Shown: in pieces, positions 26,391-36,376 of the stretch
Layout of the letters: the number at the start of each line of letters is the position of its first letter
How positions within the stretch are numbered: position 1 is the first letter of the stretch
Assembly (NCBI GenBank): GCA_031281195.1
Contig: JAITFS010000097.1
Location: 1 to 50,435, forward strand
Direction of reading: 5' to 3'
DNA length: 50,435 nucleotides
Origin: Oscillospiraceae bacterium
Lineage (GTDB): Bacteria > Bacillota > Clostridia > Oscillospirales > Oscillospiraceae
Position numbers and translations under genes: made by a program
Notes under the pieces: generated by a model
The model's input: only the letters and a program-made list of their open reading frames with translations
Databases searched by the model: none
Told to the model about the DNA's origin: nothing

Positions 26391-27827
26391 ATGAGTAAGG
26401 ATAAAAATGTTGAACAAATTACCGATATGGACGTTGATTTCGGTCAATGGTTTACAGATGTGGTTGTAAGAGCCGAGCTAATTGCATACTCCGGAGCAAA
26501 GGGTTTCTTTATATTACGACCTTATGGATACGCTATATGGGAGAACATGCAAAATATTCTCGATAAAAGATTTAAAGAATTGGGTCACGAAAATGTCTCT
26601 ATGCCACTTTTGATACCTGAATCTTTGTTACAAATGGAAAAAGACCATGTAGATGGTTTTGCACCTGAATGTGCATGGGTAACAGTCGGAGGAAGTGAAG
26701 AACTCGAAGAACGATTGTGCATACGCCCAACATCGGAGGTTTTATTTTGCGACCATTGGGCGCAGGTGGTTAAATCGTGGAGAGATTTGCCGTTACTTTA
26801 CAATCAATGGTGTAGTGTACTGCGATGGGAAAAATCTACTCGTCCATTTTTAAGACATCGTGAGTTTTTATGGCAGGAAGGGCATACTCTGCACACAACA
26901 GCCGAAGAAGCACTTGAAGAAACCGAGCAAATGCTTGATGTTTATGCAGAGCTTTACGAAGATTATCTTGCCATGCCGGTTGTTAAAGGCAGAAAAACTG
27001 AGAGAGAAAAATTTGCAGGAGCAGAGCGTACATACTCGGTTGAATGTATGATGCACGATAAAAAAGCATTACAAAGTGGTACAACGCACTATTTTGGCGA
27101 CGGTTTTGCTCGTGCGTTTAACATAACTTATGCAGACAAAGAAAACAAACTCAGCTATCCTCATCAAACATCATGGGGGCTTTCTACACGCTCAATCGGT
27201 GGCATTATAATGACACACGGAGATAATAACGGACTTAGTTTACCGCCGCGTATAGCACCAATCCAAGCGGTAATTATACCGATTGCTACGCAAAAACCGG
27301 GTGTTCTCGAAAAAGCAGAGGAATTAAACAAACGCTTAAAAACAGCTAATATACGTGTAAAAGTTGACACATCTGACCGCAGCCCCGGATGGAAGTTTGC
27401 AGAGCATGAAATGAAAGGTATACCACTTCGTATCGAAATAGGTCCAAAGGATATTGAAAACAATCAATGTGTTGCTGCAAGACGTGATACAGGTGAGAAA
27501 GTTTCTATTCCATTAAATGAATTAGAAACAAAAGTATCAGAACTACTGGATGATATTCAAAAAAGCTTATACGATAGAGCAAAAGAAAACCTCATTAATA
27601 ATACCCGCCCGGCAAAAACGCTTGACGAGGTAAAATTAGTCATAAATGAACATGGTGGTTTTATTGAGGCTATGTGGTGCGGTTCAGATGCTTGCGAAGT
27701 TAAGATGAAAGAAGACGCAGGTGTGACTTCACGTTGTATTCCATTTGAACAAAAACAAATTGGTGATGTTTGTGTTGTATGTAAAGAGTCGGCAGATACA
27801 ATGGTCGTCTGGGGCGTAGCGTACTAG
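26391..27827 (+). CDS. proS: Proline--tRNA ligase, archaeal/eukaryotic-like (ProS type 3)
   Basis: 478 aa; GFFILRPYGYAIWENMQ, CIRPTSEVLFCDHWAQVVKSWRDLPLLYNQW, FLRHREFLWQEGHT, SPGWKFAEHEMKGIPLRIEIGPKD. Confidence 0.97.
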   Translation: MSKDKNVEQITDMDVDFGQWFTDVVVRAELIAYSGAKGFFILRPYGYAIWENMQNILDKRFKELGHENVSMPLLIPESLLQMEKDHVDGFAPECAWVTVGGSEELEERLCIRPTSEVLFCDHWAQVVKSWRDLPLLYNQWCSVLRWEKSTRPFLRHREFLWQEGHTLHTTAEEALEETEQMLDVYAELYEDYLAMPVVKGRKTEREKFAGAERTYSVECMMHDKKALQSGTTHYFGDGFARAFNITYADKENKLSYPHQTSWGLSTRSIGGIIMTHGDNNGLSLPPRIAPIQAVIIPIATQKPGVLEKAEELNKRLKTANIRVKVDTSDRSPGWKFAEHEMKGIPLRIEIGPKDIENNQCVAARRDTGEKVSIPLNELETKVSELLDDIQKSLYDRAKENLINNTRPAKTLDEVKLVINEHGGFIEAMWCGSDACEVKMKEDAGVTSRCIPFEQKQIGDVCVVCKESADTMVVWGVAY

Positions 27828-27832
27828 AGAAA

Positions 27833-27852
27833 GTGCGAAACAAGTTTCGCAC
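27833..27852. other. Perfect 9-bp hairpin GTGCGAAAC-AA-GTTTCGCAC
   Basis: Inverted repeat downstream of the proS stop; no clear U-tract. Confidence 0.5.
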
Positions 27853-27880
27853 AGGGATTAGAAAGTAGAGAGTAGAAGTT

Positions 27881-27908
27881 GTAGGGGCGGATGGCAATCC
27901 GCCCGTTA
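27881..27908 (+). repeat. 28-nt dispersed hairpin repeat GTAGGGGCGGATGGCAATCCGCCCGTTA, copy 3
   Basis: Identical to 408-435 and 13337-13364. Confidence 0.9.
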
Positions 27909-27943
27909 ATTGCATACATCGGGTGTTTTGTAGGAACAATTTA

Positions 27944-28534
27944 TTAAAGACTTCTCCTCAGCATACCCAAGCATGCATTAACTTCCTTCATTGTGTCCTC
28001 TATGGACTCAGAATCGTTCCAGTTATACACAACACCGTCAGCATATTTTTCCAGTAAAGATACAACACTTTGTGGGTTTACACCACTTTTAAATAGGCTT
28101 TCTTCACCGACAGCAAGCTCTACTTTTGAGTGCATATCCGTTGCGATTGCGAGTAAACGCTCAACATCGGGAACTACCTCAGGGTCGTCCTCTTTGTAAA
28201 CACTTTCCATAAAAATGCTCATCGCAGGATAACGCTTTTTCATAGCAAGCCTAAAAGCAACCGTTATTGATACTCTATCAAAGAAATCCTTATTAAGGGT
28301 TTCTCTGTTTTCTTGCGCTTCAGTCATAACAATCTTACCGGTATAGTAAACAAGATATGAGTATAAGCCCATTTTACTACTAAAATAATGGAAAATTAGA
28401 GCCTTTGAAATACCTGCCATTGAAGCAATTTCGCTGATATACGCCTTTTTGTACCCTACTTCACCAAATAAAGTCATAGCAGCCGTAACAATACGGTTTT
28501 GCTTCTCCTGCGGCAATGATAAAAACTTTCTCAT
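27944..28534 (-). CDS. TetR/AcrR family transcriptional regulator
   Basis: 196 aa; RIVTAAMTLFGEVGYKKAYISEIASMAGISKALIFHYFSSKMGLYSYLV HTH. Confidence 0.95.
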   Translation of the reverse strand: MRKFLSLPQEKQNRIVTAAMTLFGEVGYKKAYISEIASMAGISKALIFHYFSSKMGLYSYLVYYTGKIVMTEAQENRETLNKDFFDRVSITVAFRLAMKKRYPAMSIFMESVYKEDDPEVVPDVERLLAIATDMHSKVELAVGEESLFKSGVNPQSVVSLLEKYADGVVYNWNDSESIEDTMKEVNACLGMLRRSL

Positions 28535-28592
28535 TATTTTACCTCCGTATAAATTGTAGTAGTGTCAAGTAGACTATATGTATATTTTAATT

Positions 28593-30053
28593 TTATCGCA
28601 CTCGTCTTAACCAGGCTCCGGATAAGTTAAAGTTATGAACTTGATTTCCAATAGTTACGTTATTTCCTACAACCATTGCACCGCTTGCATTTAAGAAATA
28701 TCTAACTCCGCCAAGTGTAATCCAACCGGTTGCCATAGCACCGCTTGATGTCAAGAAATACCAAGATCCACCTGTTGAAACCCAGCCTGTTGCCATTGCT
28801 CCATAAGGTTTCATAAAGTACCATGCTCCGCCGGTGAAAACCCAACCTGTTGCCATATCACCATCAGGTTTCAAAAAATACCAAGAGCCACCGGTGAAAA
28901 TCCACCCTGTCGCCATATCACCATTTGCTTTCAAAAAATACCAGTTTGTACCATCATGAATCCAACCCGTTTGCATAACTCCATTTTGGTCTGCATAGTA
29001 CCAATTTTTACTATCATAAATCCAACCTGTTTTAGCTACACCGTTAATGTGAAAATACCATGAACCATTAATATAATTCCAACCATTTTGATTTATTGGT
29101 GTTTCAAGTGGAGTAAACTCATTTGGCAAAGCACTAAAGTACGTGATTATTGCATGTATATAAGCGTCGGCAACCATACTCATAAATGTGTTGTTCATTA
29201 ATAAACCACGGTCTATGGTACTTGTGTGAAAACCATTTTCAACCAAAACTGCGGGCATATTTACTTCACGCAAAATAAAACTGTTCTCCGCTCGTAAACC
29301 GTTTCCTCTTATTGGCATGTTTTGACCTTCAAAATGTACGCCGGTTATACTTTTTAACAATAAATCAGCCAAGCCTCTACTGGCTGCTGAAAATGAATAA
29401 TTTGGCCAATATGTGTTTGTATTACGAAACTCTGTTGGTGAGATATAAAACGCTTCTAAACCACGAGCACCGTTGTCTAAACCTGATGCTGTAGCATTTG
29501 AATGTAGAGAAAGAAGTATGTAGTTATTTCTGATTAACGGATGATTTTGATACTCAAATGTACGTCTTAAATCTTCATGAATAGTTCGAGATGCATTAAA
29601 CGGATAATTCATAAATATTCTGCCATTTACTTCAGGTTCTGCTTCAATGCTTCTCATAACATCAATTAACCTGTTTACTTCGGCTGTATTTACAGTGTTA
29701 TCAACATTTCTGATAGCTTCTAAGGTAATCCTATTTGCCCATGCCGCACGCTCTTGCAACGACACTATTCTATTTATATTTGTTCCTCTGGAGTTATGAA
29801 CAGTTGCTCCGAGAGCGGTCAATCGTGCAGTTATTTCATTTGCCAAATGAAACATTCTGATATGCTCAACATAGCTACCAACACTGGGACTAAAAGCAGG
29901 GTCATGTCCGGGGTCTAAGAGAACCACCCTACCTGCCAGAGGTAACGCCGGAACTTCGGTTGACTCATTGGCACTTACCGGAAAAATACCGATAAGAAGC
30001 GAAGAAAATATTGTTAAAATTGTTATAAATACGATAATCTTTTTAAAAAACAT
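28593..30053 (-). CDS. N-acetylmuramoyl-L-alanine amidase (Amidase_3) with C-terminal choline-binding-type repeats
   Basis: 486 aa; VVLLDPGHDPAFS, LLSLHSNATAS, VLVENGFHTS; signal peptide; repeats GSWYFLKPDGDMATGWV. Confidence 0.92.
   Translation of the reverse strand: MFFKKIIVFITILTIFSSLLIGIFPVSANESTEVPALPLAGRVVLLDPGHDPAFSPSVGSYVEHIRMFHLANEITARLTALGATVHNSRGTNINRIVSLQERAAWANRITLEAIRNVDNTVNTAEVNRLIDVMRSIEAEPEVNGRIFMNYPFNASRTIHEDLRRTFEYQNHPLIRNNYILLSLHSNATASGLDNGARGLEAFYISPTEFRNTNTYWPNYSFSAASRGLADLLLKSITGVHFEGQNMPIRGNGLRAENSFILREVNMPAVLVENGFHTSTIDRGLLMNNTFMSMVADAYIHAIITYFSALPNEFTPLETPINQNGWNYINGSWYFHINGVAKTGWIYDSKNWYYADQNGVMQTGWIHDGTNWYFLKANGDMATGWIFTGGSWYFLKPDGDMATGWVFTGGAWYFMKPYGAMATGWVSTGGSWYFLTSSGAMATGWITLGGVRYFLNASGAMVVGNNVTIGNQVHNFNLSGAWLRRVR
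28640..29085 (-). repeat. Tandem ~60-bp coding repeats (cell-wall/choline-binding type, about 20 aa each)
   Basis: Seven or so WYF...G.M.TGW units in the amidase C-terminus. Confidence 0.85.
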
Positions 30054-30073
30054 AAACTTAATCTTTCACCTAA

Positions 30074-32038
30074 CTAAAATACTAATCTACTGAGCAGCTC
30101 AGAAAACTCTGCCGGGTCTTCAAGTGGAACTCCTGCGGTGAGAAGCGCTTGCCCGTACAAAAGCTTTGAGAAATCAGCAGCTTTTTCTTTGTTGTTAATA
30201 AACGCATCATGTAGTGCTGCAAATGACGGATGCTCTGCATTTAACTCAAGCACTCTTTCTGCTTGCATTTCACCAAACATACCCGCACCTTGATGCTCTC
30301 TCATTGATTTAAAGTAACGTTCCATCTCTAAGGTTATTTCGCCTTGTGTAGTAAGGCATACAGGGTGTGATTTTAGCTTTCCTGAAAGACGTACAGCGGC
30401 AACCTTTCCATCAAGAGACTCTTTAACAAACTCCAGCAAATCCTTGTTATCTGTTTCCTGTTGCTCAATTTCTTTTTTCTCTTCTTCGTTTTCGTAACCG
30501 AGGTCACTATCATTTACCGAACGGAACTCTTTTTCCTCAAACTTACCAAGCACCTTTACAACAAACTCATCAATATCGTCAGTGAGATACAATATTTCAT
30601 AACCTTTATCACGAACCTGCTCGGCTTGTGGTAATTTATCAAGCAGAGATATGCTTTCACCACTCGCAAAGTAGATATACTTTTGCTCCTCGGGCATATT
30701 TTTTACATATTCAGCAAGCGGAATCGGCTTTTCTGCTTTTGACGAATAAAACATGATAAGATCAGCCAACAAATCACGGTTCATACCGTAACCATTAGCA
30801 ATTCCGTACTTTAACTGTATACCAAAGGCTTTATAGAAGGTCTCATACTTTTCAATATCATCGTCCATCAGCTTTTTTAATTCTGTTTTTATTTTCTTTT
30901 CGATATTTGTAGAAATTACTTTTAGTTGACGGTCATGTTGAAGTAACTCACGTGATATATTCAATGAGAAATCTTGCGAATCCACAACTCCACGTACAAA
31001 TCTAAAATGCTCAGGTAAAATATCGGAGCAATGCTCCATTATCATAATACCGGAGGAATATAATTGTAATCCTGCTTTAAACTCTCGTGTGAAATAGTCA
31101 TACGGAGCAACCGACGGAATAAAGAGCATAGCATTGTAGCTGACCAATCCCTCTGCGGACACACGAATGACTGCAACAGGGTCAGCTTGGTCTAGAAACT
31201 TTTCTTTATAAAACTCGGCACACTCATCATCAGAAACTTCACTCTTTGGACGTTGCCATATAGGTACACGACTATTTATGACTTCTGTTTCTATATAGTC
31301 TTCCCATTCTTTTTTATTGTTTCCGTCTTTATCTTTTTCGTCAGTTTCAATTTGACGGCTTTTGGTAACATCCATAAATATTGGCCAGCGAACATAATCA
31401 GAGTATTTTTTGACTAGATTTGTTAATGTATATTCCTCTAAATACTTAGAATATTTCTCATCATCTGTGTCTTCTTTTATATCTATGATGATTTCTGTAC
31501 CGGGTGTGTCTTTTTTACATGCTGTTATTGAGTAACCATCAGCACCTGAGGAAACCCACTTACTTGCATTATTTTCACCGTCACCACTATCACCATACGC
31601 GCGGGAAATAACTGTGACCTTTTTAGCGACCATAAATGCCGAATAAAATCCAACACCAAACTGCCCGATTATATCTAAATCTGAAGCGTTATCAGCAGCT
31701 TTGTCCGCTGCATTTTCGTCCATTTCCTTCTTAAACTGCAATGAACCACTTCTGGCAATAACTCCTAAGTTTGACTCAAGCTCGGATGCTGTCATACCAA
31801 CACCATTGTCACTAATTGTAAGGGTTCTTTTATCCTTGTCTGCAACTATATTGATTTTGAAATCATCACGAGCAAGACCTACCTTATCGTCAGTTAGAGC
31901 TATGTAGCATAGCTTATCAATTGCATCTGATGCGTTTGATATTAATTCTCTAAGGAAAATCTCCTTGTGTGTGTAGATTGAGTTAATCATTAACTCCAAT
32001 AAACGTTTTGATTCTGATTTAAACTGTCTTTTTGCCAT
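30074..32038 (-). CDS. htpG: Molecular chaperone HtpG (Hsp90)
   Basis: 654 aa; KRLLELMINSIYTHKEIFLRELISNASDAIDKL, DNGVGMTASEL, GQFGVGFYSAFMVA. Confidence 0.97.
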   Translation of the reverse strand: MAKRQFKSESKRLLELMINSIYTHKEIFLRELISNASDAIDKLCYIALTDDKVGLARDDFKINIVADKDKRTLTISDNGVGMTASELESNLGVIARSGSLQFKKEMDENAADKAADNASDLDIIGQFGVGFYSAFMVAKKVTVISRAYGDSGDGENNASKWVSSGADGYSITACKKDTPGTEIIIDIKEDTDDEKYSKYLEEYTLTNLVKKYSDYVRWPIFMDVTKSRQIETDEKDKDGNNKKEWEDYIETEVINSRVPIWQRPKSEVSDDECAEFYKEKFLDQADPVAVIRVSAEGLVSYNAMLFIPSVAPYDYFTREFKAGLQLYSSGIMIMEHCSDILPEHFRFVRGVVDSQDFSLNISRELLQHDRQLKVISTNIEKKIKTELKKLMDDDIEKYETFYKAFGIQLKYGIANGYGMNRDLLADLIMFYSSKAEKPIPLAEYVKNMPEEQKYIYFASGESISLLDKLPQAEQVRDKGYEILYLTDDIDEFVVKVLGKFEEKEFRSVNDSDLGYENEEEKKEIEQQETDNKDLLEFVKESLDGKVAAVRLSGKLKSHPVCLTTQGEITLEMERYFKSMREHQGAGMFGEMQAERVLELNAEHPSFAALHDAFINNKEKAADFSKLLYGQALLTAGVPLEDPAEFSELLSRLVF

Positions 32039-32061
32039 TTAAAAATTATCCTCCCTAGTTC

Positions 32062-33090
32062 TTACATTCTCATTTGTTTTCGTCTTGCGAGGTTTATTGT
32101 ACCCTCGCTCATATCGCCTACCCAGTTTAAGGCTTTTCCTAAACCATTTGCAACACATAAATCCGCATCGTCTGCAATATAAGTTGCAATGTGAGTGCGG
32201 TTTGAAATTAGTTTATCAAAACCCCAGAGCTGACTATTTCCACCTGTTAAAATTATTCCATTTTCGGAAATATCAGCAACCAGCTCAGGAGATGTTATCT
32301 CAAGAACATCGTAAACTGCTTCGACTATACGCTCGGTTATTTCACCAAATGCTTCTAAAACGTCATCAGAACTAACAGCAATCAAACGCGGCAACCCTGT
32401 CAGCAAACAACGTCCTTTAACTTCAACAGCAACTGTTTCAGGGCGATTCCATACGCAGCCTATACTTTTCTTTAGTTCCTCTGCTGTGTTTTCTCCGATA
32501 AATACATTGTGCGTACGTTTGATGTATTTAACCAACTCATGGTCAAATGCTTCACCGCCAATTTTCAAGGAAATGGACTCTACAACTCCTGAGAGCGAAA
32601 GCACTGCAATATCGATTGTACCTCCGCCAATATCAATAACCATGTGTCCATCAGGTTTTGCAACATCCAATCCTGCACCAATAGCAGCGGCAAGAGGTGC
32701 TTCCATGAGATAAACCTTTCGAGCACCTGCTGCGATAGCTGCATCTATAACAGCACGTTCTTCAACCTCCGTAATACCTGATGAAACTGATATTATTATC
32801 CGTGGCTTTATCATAGAAAAAGAAAGCGCTTTACGGACAAACTCCTTGAGCATTCGCTCCGTCATGTCGTAGTCCGATATTGCACCCTCATGCATAGGTC
32901 GTATTGCAACAATGTTTCCCGGTGTTCTGCCTAACATTCTTTGTGCTGCCATACCAACGTTTAACAAACGTCCGGTATTTCTATCCATTGCAACAACAGC
33001 AGGTTCACGCATAATAACACCTTTTCCGCGTGTAGAAAGTAAAACTGATGTTGTACCCAGATCTATTCCAATGTCTCTACCTAGTACCAT
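32062..33090 (-). CDS. mreB: Rod shape-determining protein, MreB/Mbl family
   Basis: 342 aa; DIGIDLGTTSVLL, REPAVVAMDRNTG, VIDIGGGTIDIAVLSL, ILTGGNSQLWGFDKLI. Confidence 0.92.
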   Translation of the reverse strand: MVLGRDIGIDLGTTSVLLSTRGKGVIMREPAVVAMDRNTGRLLNVGMAAQRMLGRTPGNIVAIRPMHEGAISDYDMTERMLKEFVRKALSFSMIKPRIIISVSSGITEVEERAVIDAAIAAGARKVYLMEAPLAAAIGAGLDVAKPDGHMVIDIGGGTIDIAVLSLSGVVESISLKIGGEAFDHELVKYIKRTHNVFIGENTAEELKKSIGCVWNRPETVAVEVKGRCLLTGLPRLIAVSSDDVLEAFGEITERIVEAVYDVLEITSPELVADISENGIILTGGNSQLWGFDKLISNRTHIATYIADDADLCVANGLGKALNWVGDMSEGTINLARRKQMRM

Positions 33091-33741
33091 TTATTCTCCT
33101 CGTGCAAGTGTTGCACATAATACACTTTTTGCTCCTGCTGATAATAAAACTTTTGCACATTCTTCCAGTGTTGAACAGGTTGTTATAATATCATCAATCA
33201 AAAGAATTCGTTTATCTTTAATAATTTCTGTGTCTGTCACTACAAAAGCTCCGCTGATATTTGCACTACGTTCTGTTCTGTCACCAAGCTCTGATTGAGC
33301 TTTTACATTGTGTGGTTTATTTAATGTTTCGGTTATTTCTTCACCCAGCTTTAATGCTGTTGCTTGTGCCAGTAGTTTTGCCTGGTCGTAACCACGTTTG
33401 CGTTTGCGTTTTTCATTGAGAGGTACCCATGATATAAGGTCGTATTCTACATCGGGGCAAGCATGAATACAGTCGGCGAGTATTTCTCCATATATATCAA
33501 CGTATTGTGTTGCTCCTCTAAACTTATAGCGTAAAATTGAGTGTCTAACCTCATCCTTATAATACAACGGAGTGAGGCAAAAGTCAAAGTTTTCTCCATC
33601 TTGCCGTCCAAAATTAGCAGTATAAGGTAACATTTCTGTGCAATTATCACATAAATCATCACCACTTTTGTTAAGGACCTTCCCGCAAAAAACGCATTTC
33701 GGCGGAAAAAGCAAATCAAGAATAAATGTTAAAAATTTCAT
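33091..33741 (-). CDS. ComF family protein (phosphoribosyltransferase-like)
   Basis: 216 aa; LLFPPKCVFCGK...CDNC zinc finger, KRGYDQAKLLA, ILLIDDIITTCSTLEECAKVL. Confidence 0.92.
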   Translation of the reverse strand: MKFLTFILDLLFPPKCVFCGKVLNKSGDDLCDNCTEMLPYTANFGRQDGENFDFCLTPLYYKDEVRHSILRYKFRGATQYVDIYGEILADCIHACPDVEYDLISWVPLNEKRKRKRGYDQAKLLAQATALKLGEEITETLNKPHNVKAQSELGDRTERSANISGAFVVTDTEIIKDKRILLIDDIITTCSTLEECAKVLLSAGAKSVLCATLARGE

Positions 33742-35912
33742 TTCACCAACCTTGTTTTCAACCCGCTATATCGCTTCTGCCTCTTATCATTTGCAACCAT
33801 CTGCTGCATAACCTCAACACTACCAACAATAACAAGCAGACTCTTCGCTCTGGTTATTGCCGTATATAGAATACTCCTTGTTAATAACGGGGGAGCAGCA
33901 GAAGTCATCGCTAAAATAACCGTATGGTACTCACTGCCTTGCGATTTATGCACTGTCATAGCAAATGCAGGCTCTAACTCATGGAGTTGGTCAAAAGTAT
34001 AAGTTACAAGCTTTTCTTCAAAATCTACAGTAATGGCTTCTCTGTTGTGATCCACCTCACGAACTGTTCCAACATCACCATTAAAGATTCCTGTTCCGGC
34101 AGTTCTTTTATCGGGACTTTGCCAGATGATGTCATAATTATTTTTTATTTGCATGACCTTGTCACCTGTACGGAACAGAAAATTACCAAATTGTTTTTCA
34201 CCCTTTTGAATACTTTGGGGATTTAACTTATCTTGCAGTAAAACATTTAAAGCAACCGTACCTGCACCTCGTTTTCTGGTCGGTGAAAGCACTTGAATAA
34301 GCGAAGGGTCAATACCCATGTTTTTTGGTAATCTTTCGCTATAAAGCTCGGCAACTGTTTGAGCTATTTGTTCTTCTGACTGACGTCGCATAAAGAATAA
34401 ATCTGTGTATTTTTCGGTCAAATCAGGCATTTCACCATTGTTGATACCATGTGCACACTTAATAATTCCACTACCCTCTGATTGCCTGAATATTTCAGAT
34501 AAAACAATAACAGGAATAATTCCGCTTCGTATAACATCAGAAAACATATTACCCGGTCCGACAGGCGGTAACTGGTCGGCATCACCCACCATTATTAAAC
34601 GGCAACCCGGTTTTATAGCTTTTAAGAGTGCATACATAAGAAGTATATCTATCATAGAACATTCATCAACAATTACAGCATCAGCATCAAGCTGGTTTAA
34701 CTCGTCATGCTCAAATGTTGTTTTGCCACTGTCGTTATGTCCTGCTCCTAGCAGTCGATGTATGGTTGCAGCATCTCGTCCCGTCAGCTCCGAAAGACGT
34801 TTTGCAGCACGTCCGGTTGGTGCGCAAAGAACAGTTTTTAGTCCATTATTATCAAACATTTCCAATATACCACTGACAGTAGTTGTTTTACCTGTGCCGG
34901 GTCCACCTGTTAATACCAGTATTGCACTTTTTGTGGCTAAGGATATAGCTTCTTTTTGTGTTGCTGAATATGGTATCGAGCTTGTTTTAGTAATATTATT
35001 ATGAGTTTTTATAGTTATTTGATTACTATCAACCATCTCTAATATTCTTTTTGCCAGGTATTCCTCAGCTTCGTAAATGTGCTTTAAATAACAACCTTCA
35101 ACATTTGCAATCTGCTCAATAATAATATCACCATATTCACATAAAGTATCAAGAGCATCAACAATCGCTTCATGATTAACTCCAATCAAGGTATTAACCG
35201 CAACGGTTAATTTATCCTTTGGTATAAAAGTATGACCGTTGTTTAAGTTATGTACCAACTCATATATAAGCGCTGCAGAAATACGTGGTGGACTGTCACT
35301 ATCAAAGCCTAAGTCAAGTGCAATCGTATCAGCTTCGAAAAAATCTGCTCCATAATCCTCAGAAACAATTAAATATGGATTATCACAAATTGCATCAACA
35401 GAATCATCACCATAGTCTTTGTATACACGAGTAGCGATAAGTGGTTTAATATTATACCCGCCTAAAAATACTACAAGCCGTCTAAGTCCTGCTCTGCGGC
35501 GAAAGTTATCCCCAATAGTACGAGCGCTTCTTAAAGATATACCCTTTATTGCCGCTAATGAATCAGGGTCATGCTCAATAACACTAAGAGCATTTGCTCC
35601 GAACCTGTCTACAATATCACGTGCTTTAGCAGGTCCGATACCTTTGACCGCACCGGTTGATAAATAGCGGAAGATTTCTTCTTCTCCTGTTGGGGTGCGT
35701 GTTTCGTAAGTTACAACCTTAAATTGTTCACCATATTGAGGATGAGTCATCCACGAGCCGGTAAGTACCAGCTTTTCTCCAAGAGAAATCGCAGGAACAT
35801 TCCCTGCGGCAGTAACAGCTTCCTCAGTTGTGTCTATTCTAAATACGGTATATCCATTTTCGGCATTTGAGAAAACAATATTGCTAACTATGCCTTCAAT
35901 AATATCGTCCAA
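33738..35912 (-). CDS. recD2: ATP-dependent RecD-like DNA helicase
   Basis: 724 aa; VLTGGPGTGKTTT, VDECSMIDILL, MVGDADQLPPVGPGN, AFAMTVHKSQGSEYHTVIL. Confidence 0.95.
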   Translation of the reverse strand: MDDIIEGIVSNIVFSNAENGYTVFRIDTTEEAVTAAGNVPAISLGEKLVLTGSWMTHPQYGEQFKVVTYETRTPTGEEEIFRYLSTGAVKGIGPAKARDIVDRFGANALSVIEHDPDSLAAIKGISLRSARTIGDNFRRRAGLRRLVVFLGGYNIKPLIATRVYKDYGDDSVDAICDNPYLIVSEDYGADFFEADTIALDLGFDSDSPPRISAALIYELVHNLNNGHTFIPKDKLTVAVNTLIGVNHEAIVDALDTLCEYGDIIIEQIANVEGCYLKHIYEAEEYLAKRILEMVDSNQITIKTHNNITKTSSIPYSATQKEAISLATKSAILVLTGGPGTGKTTTVSGILEMFDNNGLKTVLCAPTGRAAKRLSELTGRDAATIHRLLGAGHNDSGKTTFEHDELNQLDADAVIVDECSMIDILLMYALLKAIKPGCRLIMVGDADQLPPVGPGNMFSDVIRSGIIPVIVLSEIFRQSEGSGIIKCAHGINNGEMPDLTEKYTDLFFMRRQSEEQIAQTVAELYSERLPKNMGIDPSLIQVLSPTRKRGAGTVALNVLLQDKLNPQSIQKGEKQFGNFLFRTGDKVMQIKNNYDIIWQSPDKRTAGTGIFNGDVGTVREVDHNREAITVDFEEKLVTYTFDQLHELEPAFAMTVHKSQGSEYHTVILAMTSAAPPLLTRSILYTAITRAKSLLVIVGSVEVMQQMVANDKRQKRYSGLKTRLVK

Positions 35913-35935
35913 AACAGCAATATGTTCCTTTCAAA

Positions 35936-36376
35936 CTAATCGTTTGTATCCAGTACAATTGTTACCGGACCCTCATTTATTGATGATACATTCATCATTG
36001 CACCAAATACTCCTGTTTCGACAGTAAAACCTGCATCTCTACATTCCTTGATAAACAGTTCATACAACGGTATTGCTACATCGGGTTTTGCCGCTGTTGT
36101 AAATCCGGGACGTCGGCTTTTTGTGTCTGCATATAGTGTAAACTGAGATATAACAAGCAACTTGCCACCGATAGATTTTAAATCGAGATTCATCTTACCA
36201 TCGTCATCTGCAAAAATTCGCAGATTGCAAATCTTTGATGCAAGCCAAACAACATTTTCGCTTGTATCAGTATCTTTTATACCAAGCAAAACTAAAAAAC
36301 CATTATCAATTTTTCCTGTTATTACACCATCAATTTCAACTGATGCAGATAAAACCCTTGTTACAACTGCTCTCAT
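35936..36376 (-). CDS. dtd: D-aminoacyl-tRNA deacylase
   Basis: 146 aa; MRAVVTRVLSASVEIDG, LLVISQFTLYADTKSRRPGFTTAA, FGAMMNVSSINEGPVTIVLDT. Confidence 0.95.
   Translation of the reverse strand: MRAVVTRVLSASVEIDGVITGKIDNGFLVLLGIKDTDTSENVVWLASKICNLRIFADDDGKMNLDLKSIGGKLLVISQFTLYADTKSRRPGFTTAAKPDVAIPLYELFIKECRDAGFTVETGVFGAMMNVSSINEGPVTIVLDTND

Noticed and set aside
27833-27852. Terminator for proS at the GTGCGAAAC-AA-GTTTCGCAC palindrome
   Set aside because: No U-tract follows on either strand and the 2-nt loop is poor; recorded only as an inverted repeat
408-27908. CRISPR array from the repeated 28-nt unit
   Set aside because: Copies are 13-14 kb apart, single, with no regular spacers and no cas genes
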